A DNA stretch of 64,000 nucleotides from Tetrahymena elliotti 4EA (lineage: Eukaryota > Ciliophora > Oligohymenophorea > Hymenostomatida > Tetrahymenidae), in the NCBI GenBank assembly GCA_000231825.2, contig JH720311.1, forward strand, positions 844,026 through 908,025. The letters are read 5' to 3'. Positions within the stretch are counted from its first letter, which is position 1. Each line of letters opens with the position of its first letter. The position numbers and the translations under genes were made by a program. Positions 15,301-28,613 of the stretch are shown here, in pieces. Below the pieces are notes generated by a model. It was not told where the DNA came from and searched no databases. It saw only the letters and a program-made list of their open reading frames with translations.

Positions 15301-18300
15301 TAATGATATTCTTATAAGCCATTCAACTACTTTGACAGATTTGAAAGTAATAGTTTGGTAATACTCTTATACTCTTTAGCTTAAGGTATTTTTAGAGGTT
15401 TTTACATTTAACTAATAAACTCCAATTCTAGGGATAGTACGTGCTGTTTTTGATTAAAAAAGATAATAAGTACTTATTCTGACTAAACAAGGAACACTTT
15501 TTACCTTCAATTATATCACTTATAGTGTTAATACATAATTTTTGGTCTCATTAGGTATAGAATTTTACTTAGATACTATTTACCCTAAATTCTATTTATT
15601 ACGCAGTCCATAGTATATATAAATTAGAAATTATGAAACGTTATCAATCGAAAATGAAATTTATGTTAGCTCTTAATTAGTTAACCAAAAATTATTACCT
15701 TCATAAAAGTGGATCATCATTTTATCAAAAAAGCTAATAACTGTTATCAATAGGGTTACATAGTAATATCAATCAACTATTATATGTAATTCAAACTGTG
15801 GAAACTTTTTGATTTCAGATAGATTAGATCTAACCTTTTCATATATAATTAACTTATCAGATAGTGTAGATATTTACAATAATGTAAATGGAAATTATCT
15901 TTATTCTATATATGGATTACAAGATCTTGATATTGGTGCCATCAAATATGTAATAAGTGATGATGTTAATTACCTATTATTTATTGGAAAATTGAGTGCA
16001 TACATATCAGTATTTTTTAATTATCTCACAAAATAATATGTTGGATATGCTTTTGAAGGAGCAACTATTTATTATGGGGCAGCTGTTATCAACTAATTTA
16101 ATTCTTTTTAAGTTGCAGATGGTTTCCGTTATTAGTAAATATATTTTTTTTAGATTTTAAAAACTAAAAACTAGCAATTTTAAAACAAATTTTAATTTTT
16201 TTAAATTATTAGCTTAAGATCTATCGAAGAATAAATTACAAGCACTTTTAAGTTTTAAGATAATTATGTGCTAAAAACAATTGATTTCTATACAAGCTCC
16301 TCTGGCGATTTATACTATATTGATGGGCTAGGAAATGTAAGAAGATATAAAAAAATAGATAATATGGTAAAGACAATATAATTTGATTTAGAATACAGAT
16401 AAATAACTTACTACAAAAAATTTTTATATATTTTGACCTATACTTAATTGTTTAAGTACTCTGAAGAATTTATAATATTACCTTAATATCCTCCAGTTAG
16501 TATGTATGGTGATTAAATTATTGGAACTTTTAATGATTAAATATTTGTTTCAACTTTTAATAATACAATCGTTTAAATAGATTTCAATACTTTTGTAATA
16601 GTTAATACAATAAACTTACCATCTTCTTTATTGAGATACTAATTTGTTTAAAATTATTCTGAGATACTGATAATAACAACAGGAGGAGATTTCATTAGGT
16701 ATAATTATGATAAAAATAGCCTTTTAATGAATATAACAGCTGGTTATTATTATTGTTATTTTAATCTAAATTTGTCTATTATCTTTTTAGCCTCGACTTA
16801 AAATTAGGTTATAGAAATCTATGAATACAGCAAGCTTATTCCTAATTTTAAAAATTTTAGTCTAACAAATATTGATTATTCCAACAAAATTTCTTTAAGC
16901 TATATTTTTATTGATGAATAGTATAATAACATGTATGCAGTTTAGGCAAATGACAGAATAATTGATATTTATTCATTTTAGAGAAAGGCAAATAATCCTT
17001 CAATGAATATTTCAAGAGTGAATTATATTCCATATATCAATAGTATGTAATCAGTAAAATTGGAAATAGAAGATAAATACATAAAAGTAACTATGCCATG
17101 GTCTATATCTTATTATGATCGTCAAACGTATAATTATTATTGGTAAATATAAGATCCTTATTTTATCCAGTCAATCAGAGATTATTGGAAAGACCCAAGC
17201 TATCCTGAACTAGTTTTTCTAACTTAAAACAATTTTTTATGTATAGTTTACTATGATTTAGCTAGTTAATAGTTTAATCTTCTGCTTAAAATAGAATTGC
17301 AATATCCAAAAATATATAGCTCTAACATATAAAAAAAATTTGATTAATTTCATATACTTTTAATAATATTGGTCAGTGGTGATATTGTTAAATACAATCT
17401 CAATATTCCAATAGTAGGTGGAATCCCATAATCAAATTATTTTAGCAAGTGTTTAATACAAATACAAGATCCTAAAGCTGGATATTAAGTTTAAAACTAA
17501 TTAACACAGCTATTAAAGTACTTTTAGTAGTTTTAATACGAATCTACTGGTCTTAGACTAGAGGTAAAAAAATATTTCAAATAATTTTAATGATAATTTT
17601 TTAATTTAACAATAGGTTTTTGGATCTTAATTTTTGTATTATGATATCAATATGAAAATCCTTAGTGCTGATGTATAATATTTTGGAAAAAAAAATCAAA
17701 ATTAACTAAATTTAGAAGAAGATTTATTTACTCGCAACTAAAATGCTAAATTAACTGTTTCTAACTAAGTTATTGTATTTGTTAAAAACCCAGTCATTTC
17801 TGAATTCAGTAATATGACAAATTTTATAAGCTTTTAAAATGTGTCTTTCATTTAATAAGAAGAAGGTTTTTATGTAAATACTACTATAAAGATATAAAAT
17901 ATGAATGATATTGAATTCATAGATGTTGATATCCATAATGTGAATTTATCAGGAAATGTTAGTTTATTTAGTTTTTCAAATTGTGAGAATATACAAATGA
18001 AAAATATTACCATTTAAAGTGTTAAAATATTAGATTTAATATCTATTTTCAAATTTGAAACAATAAAAAATTTAACAATAACAAATTTAACTTTGAAATC
18101 GTTATCTTATGTTAAAGTTACCAACAGATTACTTCAGCAGAATATGTTTTCTTAATTTATTTTCTAACTCTATTAAATAGATTCTCTATTTTTAGAAAAT
18201 GTTTATGCCTAAAACTTGAATGGTAGCAGCATATAAAGCATTTATGACATAAAATAAAATGAATAAATAAGAATAAATAATAATGAATTCTACTAAATAA

Positions 18301-21300
18301 ATAATGTTTCAATAATAACGTATACAAATCAGTTTTAAAAATAGATTTCAACAATAATTGAAAATTAAGATTAATTAATAATAAATAAGTTAATTTTAAA
18401 AGACTATTTCCATGAAAGTGAGAGTGCTATTAATTTTTAAGGAACAATTCTTCAAATAAGTGAATCATCACTTTCATTTATTATTTGTCCATCATGTGAA
18501 GGATCTGCTTTAAATCTTTAAGACACAAGCAACTTAAAGATATTTAATAGTAGTTTTACTTCTAATCAAGGTAAAAATGGTGGAAGTATATCACTTATTA
18601 ACTGCTTAACAAATAATATTAGTATTAGTAATTCCATTTTTAAAAATAATCAAGCTTCAAATAATGGTGGTGTTATATATCTTGATAATTCTTTTTTAAA
18701 TCTAGACAATTGTTTATTTTAGGAAAACAAAGCTATGATTGGTGGAGCTATAAGATACTTAAAAGTTAAGCCAAAAAGCTTTAGTTCCTTTGAATTTACA
18801 AATAATAATGTAAAATTTATAAATAACAAAGCTGAAATACATAGTTAGAATTGGGGATCTTACTTAAAATCAGTATAAGTTTATTAGGATAGCCAGTTTT
18901 AAGGAAGATTGCTAGATTAGAAAAATACTCAGTTTTTAATAGAAAATTTGTAAAGTAGTGGATTTATAAATTTATATCTTTAAATATCTGATGAAGAAAA
19001 TAATTTATTATCATATTAACCAGAAAACTGTTTGAATTAAATTTACCCTGTAGAAATATGCCTTGAATTGTCTTAATTAAAATTAACTCTTTTATCCTCA
19101 AATGATAATCTAGTAAAAGTTGTTGGTTCTTACACTGCCTAATTTAATGAATTCCTTCCATCCAAAAAAAGTTTTTATATTCAAGGAATTTAACTAATTG
19201 CAGATCCATTAAGCTCCTAAGTAATATCTTTGTAAGTAGTAGGAATATAACAATTCCTTCCTCTAACAAAAGATGATATTGTATAGAATAGTAAATGTTG
19301 ATAAATTTTAATAAAATTTTAATTCATTTTTAAAAATAGTTTCAGAAGAAATATTTTCATAAAAATTGTAGCTAAACTTTCGTGAATGTGAAGTAGGGGA
19401 AATTTATAAGCTTGTAAATAAATAGTATTAATGCGTTTAATGTCAAATAGGAACTTACTCGATACAGACACCAAATAAAAGTAAATATTTAGTAATTACT
19501 ATTTTATATTAAATTATGAACTATTTATTTATAGCTGATTTTTAATAATGCTTGAGATGCCCAGAAGAAGCTAGTTACTGTTATAGAAATTAAATGTAGC
19601 TAAGAGAAGGTTATTGGAAGAGCAAAAATTTAACAGACTATATCTATAAATGCTAAACTTTCTCAAGTTGTAAAGGAAATTCAGATTAGAATTATTGCAG
19701 TGAAGGACATTATGGGCCTATTTGTTAGTTTTGTGATGAGCATGGAATTATATGGAAAGATAAATTTTAGTATGATAACTAAAATGGATGTGTGAATTGC
19801 TCTAAAAGAGGAATATTGAAAGCTGTAGGATATGGAATATTTATTTCTATAATTCTACTATTTTACTGTATTTTTAATATAGTTTCGTCTGTGAGAGCTT
19901 CTGAAAAAGTTGTTTTAGCATTTTATTTGCGTATGTTAAAAATGTCTTGTATTAGTAGATCTAGCTAAAATAATGAATAGACTATGGCTGTAAAGGCTTT
20001 AACTTCCTTTATGTAAGTTTATAAGCTTTTATCAACCTACGCTATAAGCCTTCCTTCTATAGTTTAACTTACTCCTAATATTTTTGGTATTTTTTATATC
20101 CATACCAATATTTTGATTAAAATTTTTTTTAATAGGCTCACCTTCCAGTTCCTCTATTTTTACGAATGCTTGTGAGATATCACTTTTAGCCTCCGAATAA
20201 ATGCCCATCATATATTTAAAAGCTTTAATAATGATTGCTTCTCCAATCATTTACATGATGTCTCTTCTATTAATTTATTATCTATTTTTTCACAAAAAAA
20301 ATAATTTCTCTCTTAAAAAAGTAATTCAAAAATATTTTATTTTAACCATTTTAAAAGAAACTTTTTTAAAAAAAGTCTCATGCGATTTGTGCACTTGTCT
20401 TTTTATTTTAATTTGTATAACCTAATATAGTTTAGTCTTTGATTACTTTATTGTCTTGCTAAGAATTTGATGGTAAATCTTATATTGCTGCAGATTACAC
20501 TTATGATTGTTATACATCTTAGCATTTACAATTTATATATTTTTTAATTGCTCCAGGATTAGTTATTTACAGTGTAATCTATCCTGCGTTTTTAGTTATA
20601 ATATTATTCAAATCAAGGAACAAATTAAATTATGCTACTATTAGATAAAGATATGGATACATTTTTTAAGATTATAAATCTAAAGCTTTTTATTGGGAAT
20701 TCATAAAATATTCATTAAAAATATCTATCATTTTAATTTAAAACATTTACACTTCTGAATAAATAAGTAAATTTACATATTTTTTAATTTCAATTTTAAT
20801 ATTTTTCTTTTAATAGAAACGAAATACATAGTTTTGTTTTCCATAATTATCTTATACTATGTGATATTATTACTTGTTTAGCCTTACTAATTACTGAAAT
20901 ATTAAAAAGTTGAGTAAAATAGCACCATATTGCTTTTGATTATTTGTATACTTAATTACTTTTTGAATAGTAAAGTTGATGATATTTAGATTTATATTTT
21001 TTATTACTTACTCATATTATGTTAGTATTTGAATGTAGGATATTTGATCTTCTTAATTTTAAAGATTTACTTAGAGAAATACTTATATTTTTTGATGAAA
21101 TATTTACCTAAAAATATGATAAAATATTTGGTTTATTTATTTAAAATTAATATTAATCAAATTAATAATTATAACTCCTCTCAAAATGCTGTAAAACTAT
21201 GGATGATAGTTTATAAAAAATCAAAAATATACTAAATCTTTTAATTGTAATAATCATTTAGCTACAAATAAATATAAATAAAAAGTTCTTCAATAAATGA

Positions 21301-21627
21301 ACATTCAAATAGTAAAATATTCTTTAATTAATCAAAATATGTTAATTTTTTTATTAACAAAGTTCCATACAATTATAAAGATGAATAAGATTATTAGCAA
21401 AGCTAAGGATTGGAAAGTACATTTTTTCTTTTTATTCTATTATTAATTATTTTCTAAATATAGAAAAAGAAAAAATAAGTAATTTGCTTAGAAAAAATTT
21501 AAAAAATTGTGAAATCAATACTCAATCATAGAAGAGTGAATCAGATTGTAAAGGCTCTACCCTATAAAATTAAGAATCATCACAATTTAATTCCCTGAAA
21601 AGTAAATATTTATCTAAATATTTATGA
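12304..21627 (+). CDS. Giant multi-domain membrane protein (beta-propeller / beta-helix / multi-TM), paralogue 2
   Basis: Ten exons; introns 14725-14782, 16135-16212, 17564-17615, 19291-19339, 19481-19534, 20087-20135, 20321-20357, 20767-20816 and 21417-21463. Exons sum to 8850 nt (2949 residues). An in-frame upstream ATG at 12280 would add eight residues; 12304 gives the better signal peptide (MKFMIFLSIFIWYVET). Order: Cys-rich head; about 1600 residues of beta-strand repeats with WD-like elements (YSSDGSFAIWDV near 13860); beta-helix repeats near 18540-18780 (SIFKNNQASNNGGVIYLDN, KAMIGGAIRY); a Cys cluster with a CPEEASYC..L.EGYW motif near 19560-19620; then about seven membrane segments (19830-21120) including the family signature QPNIVQSL, and a short polar tail. 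Same architecture as the divergent neighbour. Probable cell-surface protein; ligand and function unknown. Confidence 0.85.
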
Positions 21628-22593
21628 TGTATTTATTAATATTTATTTTAAAGCATAATAAGAAGAAATAATGAAGACCCTCAGTTAATATAAATATCCT
21701 ATTAATTATGGTGATGAATAAGATGAAATAATAATATGAAATTGAAATTTATTATTCTAAATCTAAATAAATGTTTATCATTTTTTATTAGACTGAGAAA
21801 AATGTATTTTATTTTAAAAAATGTTAGGATTATCATCCCTCTTTCCTAAAATTTCCTCTCTGAGTTCATTCAATCAATATTTTTAATCTTAAATAGTTAA
21901 ACCAAAAGATATTTTTTAATTTTTTCTAGATATCAAATAAACAAACCTTCATTCAATAATTTATATCGAAATAATTAATATGATATCAAATTTTAATCTT
22001 ATTTTTACTCAACCTAATTTGTTACTTCATATGATACTTAAACCTTATTAGAGTAATTTTTTGATCATGTATTCAAAATTTTTTTTGTTTCCTTGTTTTC
22101 AAAGCAGTGTAATTTAAATAACATGCAAATTCAATTAGAAATATTAGCTAGAATATTCTCTCTAAAGATTAACCTCAAAAGAATAATATATGGAGGATAT
22201 TTACAAATATTTTCATTTTAAAAATAATTATCAACAAATAAACAAAATAGAAAGCTTTAAATTTTAGCTTATCCTAAGCGTATTAATTTTAAATTAAAAA
22301 AATGTAAAAATCAGTTTCTTAAGATAAGAATATTTTGCTTTTAATTATTAAAAGTAAATTTCTTGATTATTTCAATGTGTCTAAATAAAATACGCATTTT
22401 TTAATAAACTTCATTTTGTTAAATTCTTTGTGAGAAAAGTTCTACTTAATCTAATTTATTCATTTATAATTCTGATATATAAAGAATGTGTTTAGTCCTT
22501 TTAAATAATAATAATAATGATATCTTATATTTAAATTAAAAATAATTAATAATAACAATCAAAAGAAAAAAAGTGACTTAATTGTGTTAATTA
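21628..22593. other. AT-rich intergenic region
   Basis: 3' region of the giant gene and 5' region of the truncated copy. I see no gene, RNA or repeat here. Confidence 0.4.
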
Positions 22594-23100
22594 ATGAGTT
22601 AATTTCTAATAACCTTACTCGTAATTTTTGGGTTTTACTCAAAAATAATTTAAGCATTGTTATGTGATTCTAAATGTAGTAATTGTGGTAGTTACAATTC
22701 TTGCTATTCTTGTCATAAAGAATATATTTTCAATCCTGATACACTAACTTGTTCATCTTACTGTCCTAATCAGACTTATTATTTTGAACCTACTAGCTCT
22801 TACTTGTAGGATTGCCCTGAAGGATTCGAAAAAGATAATTACAGTAAGTCATGTATTTCAATAAATTAATGCGATGAAATTAAGTTTTTAAGTGGGAATA
22901 AAGATTTTAAGTTTTTTAAAAATTATTTAAGAAAATTCTCCTATATTTTTAAAAATAGATATTTTATCGTCTGCTCAAAGCAGTATGAAAATTCCATAAT
23001 TTACTTAAAAATCTAATGCTAGAGATAGTATCATTATTCAAATTTGAAAATATCTATGCACACATATTTCGAAATTTTATTTCTATGTTATTTAACTTGA
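22594..23100 (+). pseudogene. Truncated N-terminal copy of the giant membrane protein
   Basis: The ORF (168 residues, code 6) starts with a signal-peptide-like stretch and repeats the head of the 12304-21627 protein. Shared features are the LCDSKCSNCG / LCDLKCTYCG pair, the CP(E)GFEKD / CPEDFEKD pair, CISINQCD / CVSINYCH, and FLSGNKDFKF / YLSSKDDFKY. Homology fades after about residue 130 and the frame ends at TGA 23098-23100, before any propeller or membrane domain. Remains of the rest of the gene can be suspected downstream. It could still be expressed as a short secreted protein, but a decaying tandem duplicate is the simpler reading. Confidence 0.7.
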
Positions 23101-23639
23101 AAACTTAAGATAAATTCATAGAAGAATAGAAGAGGAAAAGGAAATTAAATATTTAAAAAATTATATTTTAACATGAAAACTTTAAGATTGAAAGACATTA
23201 AATTTTTTTTTTTCTTAACTTTTTAATTTTAAAATTTTTTGAGAGAAAACAATTTAATGATTTAATAAAAGTAATTTTTTAATTTTACTTTTTATGGGTA
23301 ATTATCATTTTTGATTTTTTAATAAAAGAAATAAAACAATAAACTTAAATTTTTATCATTTTTAAATGAGAAAAAATTATAATCTATTTATATTTCAATT
23401 AATTTACTAAAAATAATATTATTTTGTTATTATCATAAAGTATGAATAAATATTATGAGAAAAGTACATCATATTCTTAATTTTTAGCAAATTTACTAAT
23501 AGTTTAATCGCCTTTCTTGTAAGGTATATGTAAATAATAATTTCTGAATTTTTTTTACATATTTCTAATATTGATCTTATTTATGGTTTTATACAAAACT
23601 TTTATGATCTGATAATATTTTCTAAAATTATATTATGTA

Positions 23640-24560
23640 GCTTAACAGTTAAATATTTATGAGTTTGGTTCTGCTTAAAACGGCATTTTAATTTTAGATA
23701 TTTTGAAATAAAAATAAACAATATTTATTTAGACTCATCAGAAAAATATTTGTTAGTCTCCTATGAAAAAAATTTTTGATTGATGATCAGAAAAAAATCG
23801 AAAGATTTTTAACTTATAAAATGAAATAAGATATGAATCTATGTTTTATAAACAAAAAACATTTCGGAGAGTTAAGGTTTTTACATAAATAAAATTATTT
23901 TTTTAACAGCTATCAAATAGTATCTTAATCATTTTTGATTCAACTGAAAAATATCCATCAAACCTGTTTAATAAATTATCCAGAATTTACAAAATGTTCC
24001 AGAACATTTTTTTGGATACTCGCTTGAAAGATATAATTTTTATAATCAAATATTCTTTAATTTTAAGGTAAATAATTTTAATAATCAAATCTGAAATAAA
24101 ATTTGATCAAAATAAATATCCTTTCTGAGAATAATTATTTTTTATTATCCATAAAATTTTGAGAATCTAGCAATGAATTATTTTAAAAATATAATATCAT
24201 GTATATTTTATACTTAAAATCATAGATATTTACAGGTATTTGCTTTTTATAATTGAAAGTCTAAATTTTAAGTGAGAAATTGATCAATTAATATTTTATA
24301 TCCTATCAGTAAAAATTTAGGTATGGGAATTAGAGACATTGAATAAAATAAAATCTATGATCAGAAAAATAATCAAATTTAATAACCTAACAAATACCAT
24401 ATGTTTACTACTAAAAGATATCCTTCAAAAGATAACAAAATATCCAAATAGTAAAATTTTTCATGCATAGTATAAAATGAACAAGACAAAAAATAAGACT
24501 AATTCTTGGATTGTTAACAATCTTTCTATTCATTTATATTCTTTTTTTTATTCCTTATGA
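23640..24560 (+). pseudogene. Possible decayed beta-propeller remnants of the truncated copy
   Basis: Short broken reading frames resemble propeller blades. One near 23660-23790 reads FGSAQNGILILDI before meeting a stop, and one near 24310-24550 contains IQVWELETLNKIKS, a WD-like strand. They are in different frames and separated by TGA codons. Their position downstream of the truncated head copy suggests one long pseudogene of the giant family. Composition bias makes chance matches possible. Confidence 0.4.
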
Positions 24561-25737
24561 TATTGTCTTTTAGTTTTCTTAGTAAAATATCTTTTCTTTT
24601 ATATTAATGGGAGAGATCTCATTCGTCGCATGAATAATGCAAATTTTTCTAATGGGTTTTATCAATTAATATTAAAAATGTAGTATTCTTCTAATAAATA
24701 CATACAAATCATACACATTTATGTTTAGTTACAAGGGCTTTTTTAAAAGTTTTGATAGGTTTTATGATTTTTGCTTATAATAAATATCTCTACTTTTGTT
24801 TAGAGGATAATTAATAAAGAACAAATTCAATATGAATTCTTGGAAAATAAATTGAATTCCTTTTGAAAGGATTAGTATTTTTCATTAGGAAAAACTGACT
24901 AGACCATGTTTTATAAAGAATCATTGTTTAAAATCTCTAACCTTAAAAAAATAAGTTATTTGTTTGTTTTGTAAAGTTAAAAGGTAGGGTCTTAGAAGAT
25001 TCTTCTAGACTAAATATATTGAATTTATGTAATGTTTTCTATTTTTCTTATGAACACGTAAATAAATTGAAAGATTACAAAAAGATATGCACTAACTAAT
25101 CTTAAAATTTATAATATGATATTTAATAGAAATACTAAATTTTATTGATCTTTATTTAAACTAATATTCATTTTCATGTATAAAATAATTGGCCTGTGGA
25201 CATTTCTCAGAAATGTAATCATCCTAAAAAAAGAGACATGTTTTAAAACTAAATTGTCTTTTTACAATCAAATTATCTTTTCTTAGCAAAAATTAAAGGA
25301 ATATTTTTTAAGAAAGATCTATATTGAAACTGAATAATTTTTTATTGCGTAATATTGTCATTTAGTATATTTGAGAAGATTTTGCATGTATGCAAAAATT
25401 TTATTTGATTACATGAAAACCAAATATAGGGACAATATCTATTTTTAATGTTCATTTTTATTAAACATAATCTGTAAATAGATAGGAAACACATAATTAA
25501 AGCAAAAATCCTTCCAGTTGAGAAAAGAAAAAATTTAATCTGATATCCTGACCAAAAAATAAATAAGATTGTAATAAATTATAATTTTATTGAATTATTG
25601 ATTTATTTACAGTTTATTTGATTCTTCGGAAAGGATCTTTGTCTTTAAAAACTGATAAATAAATCTGGTGATAAAAAAAATTTAATCAAAAACATTAAAA
25701 CTCCTTCAAAAAAAATTAAAAAAAGTAAAAAGATAAA
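24561..25737. other. AT-rich intergenic region upstream of the repeat protein gene
   Basis: No gene seen. The last few hundred bases should hold the promoter of the highly codon-biased gene at 25738; the start lies in an A-rich context (GATAAAATG) common for ciliate starts. Confidence 0.4.
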
Positions 25738-26691
25738 ATGCATTTCCACCAACACCAAAACACTGACATTCTTGTCACCATTAGACCTGCTCACAACTAA
25801 AACCACTACTTGTTCCCCTCCAACGATGGTGCTAGAGGATATGGTGCTGATTTCGATGTCAGAACTCACCCTCACTAAGAACAAAGAAACTAATTGATCC
25901 TCAACCACGTTAGAGACAACATCTTCACTATTAGATCTGCCACTAACCCCAACCACTACATCTTTGCTTCTAATGATGGTGTTAGAGCTTACGGTGGTGA
26001 CTTCGATGTTAGATCTCATGCTGCCAATGAAGAAAGAAACTAATGGATCATCGAAAGCTAAGGTGGTTAAGGTTATCACATTAAGGTTTACACTCATCCT
26101 AACCACTACTTATTCGCTGCCAACGATGGTTCCAATGGTTTCGGTGGTGATTTCGATGTCAGAACTCATCCTCACTAAGAAGCCAGAAACCTCTGGCTCA
26201 TTGACGGCCTTGTCCATGCTCCTGTTACCCAAAGAGCTACCATTAGAGTTAAGACTAACCCTAACCACTTCTTATTTGCTTCTAATGACGGTGTTAAGGG
26301 ATTAGGTGGTGACTTCGATGTCAGAACTCATGCCAGCTAAGAAGAAAGAAACCACGTCTTGATCACCCGTGTCAGCCGTAACGTTTACACTATTGCTTCT
26401 GCTACCAACCCTAACCACTTCTTCTTCCCCTCTGATGATGGTACTAGAGCTTATGGTGGTGACTACGATGTCAGAACTCACCCTCACCAAGAAGAAAGAA
26501 ACAAGTGGATCATCGAAAGTGACAACCAAGGTGGTTTCCTCATTAGATCTTTGGTCAAGCCCCAACACTACTTATTTGCTGCTAATGATGGTTCCAATGG
26601 TTACGGTGGTGACTTCGATGTTAGAACTCACCCTCACCAAGAAGCCAGAAACGCCTGGATTATTGATAACTTCCTCTTACACAGCTATTGA
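25738..26691 (+). CDS. Six-repeat beta-trefoil-like protein, codon-biased
   Basis: Intronless, 317 residues with TAA read as Gln. It is six tandem repeats of about 50 residues built on the motif NPNHYLF(A/P)SNDG...YGGDFDVR(T/S)H...E.RN.W(I/L)I. Repeats 2 and 5, and 3 and 6, are most alike, so a three-repeat block was duplicated. Three repeats per block is the arrangement of a beta-trefoil, and the His-rich loops recall hisactophilin-like or fascin-like trefoils; that fold is inference. No signal peptide or membrane segment, so probably cytosolic. Codon use is strikingly different from the neighbours (GGT, GAC, AAC, TTC, ATC, CAC favoured), as in very highly expressed ciliate genes. Function unknown. 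Confidence 0.88.
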
Positions 26692-28613
26692 AAAAAAATA
26701 TAAATAAATTAATAAATAAAGTAGTTAATTGCAAGAAAGAAGATATTGATAGATTAATTCTTAGCAAATAGGAAATTAAATAAAAAACTTTCTGATCAAA
26801 GAATGAGAAAAATATCTTTTTGAGCATTAATTAATCAATAAAAAATAAATCAAAAATTAATTTTGCACTACTGTCTAATTTTTATAATACTTTGTATTGG
26901 TTTTAATATTATTTTTGATGCATTTAATTTCTTTTTATTTATAAAACATAATTCTTTTTTAGTAATTTAAATAAAAAAACAAATAAATTCATTCATACTG
27001 AGACATTTATTCTTTAGCAACTCAAACAATCATAATCAGAAATATTAGATTACAATACTTTCAAAACTAAACATCCGATTTTAAGGTTAATAGAAAATTA
27101 AAGGTATTTCCATTTAATTTTAATTTTATTAATTTATAATTCAAGTATTCATTTTAATTTTAAATCGAAATGTATTTTAATTTAAATTCGAACACATTCT
27201 TTTTAAAATTCGAATTTATTTTATTTTAAATTGTCGTTAATTTAATCTTGAGTGTAACTGATTTGTGTGTTTTTATTTAAAAATAATTAACATGAAAGAA
27301 ATCTTCGAAATTAACTTTTTTTCATTTAAAAATTAAATTTAATTTTCATTCGAAATTGGTAGTTATTCTTTTAATTTTCTTAAAAATTTTAAGAATGAGT
27401 AAAAATGAGACAAAGCTTTTATGACTTAATGTAGGAATTTAAAATTATTTTCCTTTTTAAATTTCAAAAAAATTAAAGAGTAAAATATTAACTCAATTAA
27501 AATTATTCTTTGTATTTGAAAAGCATAATCATTTAATTTTATTCAACTAACAATTTTGAAATTTGTTTTTGTTTTGAAAAAAAATTTTTTTTTTATAAAT
27601 TCAAATATTTATTAGCTTCAAAATAAAATGTTGAAATTTTTTGAATTTTATAAAAATGAATCATTTAATTATTATTTTCTATCAAAATATAAATATATTA
27701 GTAAAATAATAAGTGTAAACTATTTAAAATGTTTTCTGTTTTAATCTTTTTGTAAATTTAAAAAAAAATATTTTGAAATTATCATATTATCATCATGAAA
27801 CCTTCAAATTAGAATGTTCTAGTTTTAAAAATATTTTCATTTATAACATTAATATTTGGATAATCACTGAGAAAATATAATTTATATTAATTAAAAATGT
27901 TTATTTAAGAAATGTAATATTATTATTTTTAGACTTACTTACACTGAATTTATAAGATGAAATTTAAATATTAAATTATATATATTTTGCAAAATGATAT
28001 ACACCATTCATTTTGTAAATCTAAATATTCAATTATTTAAAAAAATAAATTTATGGTAAGTTGAGTTTATCTCTTAATATTTACTAATAAGTATTTTACA
28101 AAAGAAGTTGATTTAATTTTTTCTGGAATATTTTTCCTCTGAAAGTAAAAATAAAATGTTTACTTAATAAATATAATTTGATATCATCTAATGTTAAAAT
28201 GAACTTGAGAAATATTAAAACCTTCAATATTAGAATAAATGAATTGTTTTTTACATTTTTATTAAGCTTAAGACGAAAAATACCTTTTTTTAGATAAATA
28301 AGTATTTTATAACTTTTAAGTTTTTTTAAATTACAAAAAAAATATTTTTTTAAAAATAAAACATTTAAATTTCAAAGAATTTCTTCATCAAGAAATCATT
28401 TAATTTTACAATGAACAACAAAAAATAATTTTTATTACATTGACAATATTTGAAATTTGATTTAAAGAGAATTTTTAATTTTTGTAAGTAAAATACAATA
28501 AGAATATTTTTCCAAGATGTAAATAAATAGGCAAATTACAAACAAACTGGTAAAACTGGTCGTAATACTTTATTCTAAAATTATTTTTTTATTTAATTCA
28601 AACAAAGCAAAAA
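26692..28613. other. Long AT-rich intergenic region
   Basis: About 1.9 kb between two genes with convergent 3' ends. Homopolymer-rich with several TTCGAA-type words around 27100-27360; no ORF, tRNA or clear repeat recognised on either strand. Confidence 0.45.

Noticed and set aside
20321..20430. Apparent +1 frameshift in the membrane domain of the giant gene
   Set aside because: A 37-nt GT..AG intron at 20321-20357 restores the frame and gives the family signature QPNIV; the exon total then divides by three.
20767..20900. Second apparent frameshift in the same gene
   Set aside because: Explained by a 50-nt intron at 20767-20816; the downstream exon reads as an ordinary membrane helix.
25645..26568. 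Minus-strand and alternate plus-strand ORFs of 88-153 codons over the repeat gene
   Set aside because: They are shadows of the codon-biased repeat gene at 25738-26691; their Ser/Val- or Thr/Leu-rich sequences come from its repeated codons.
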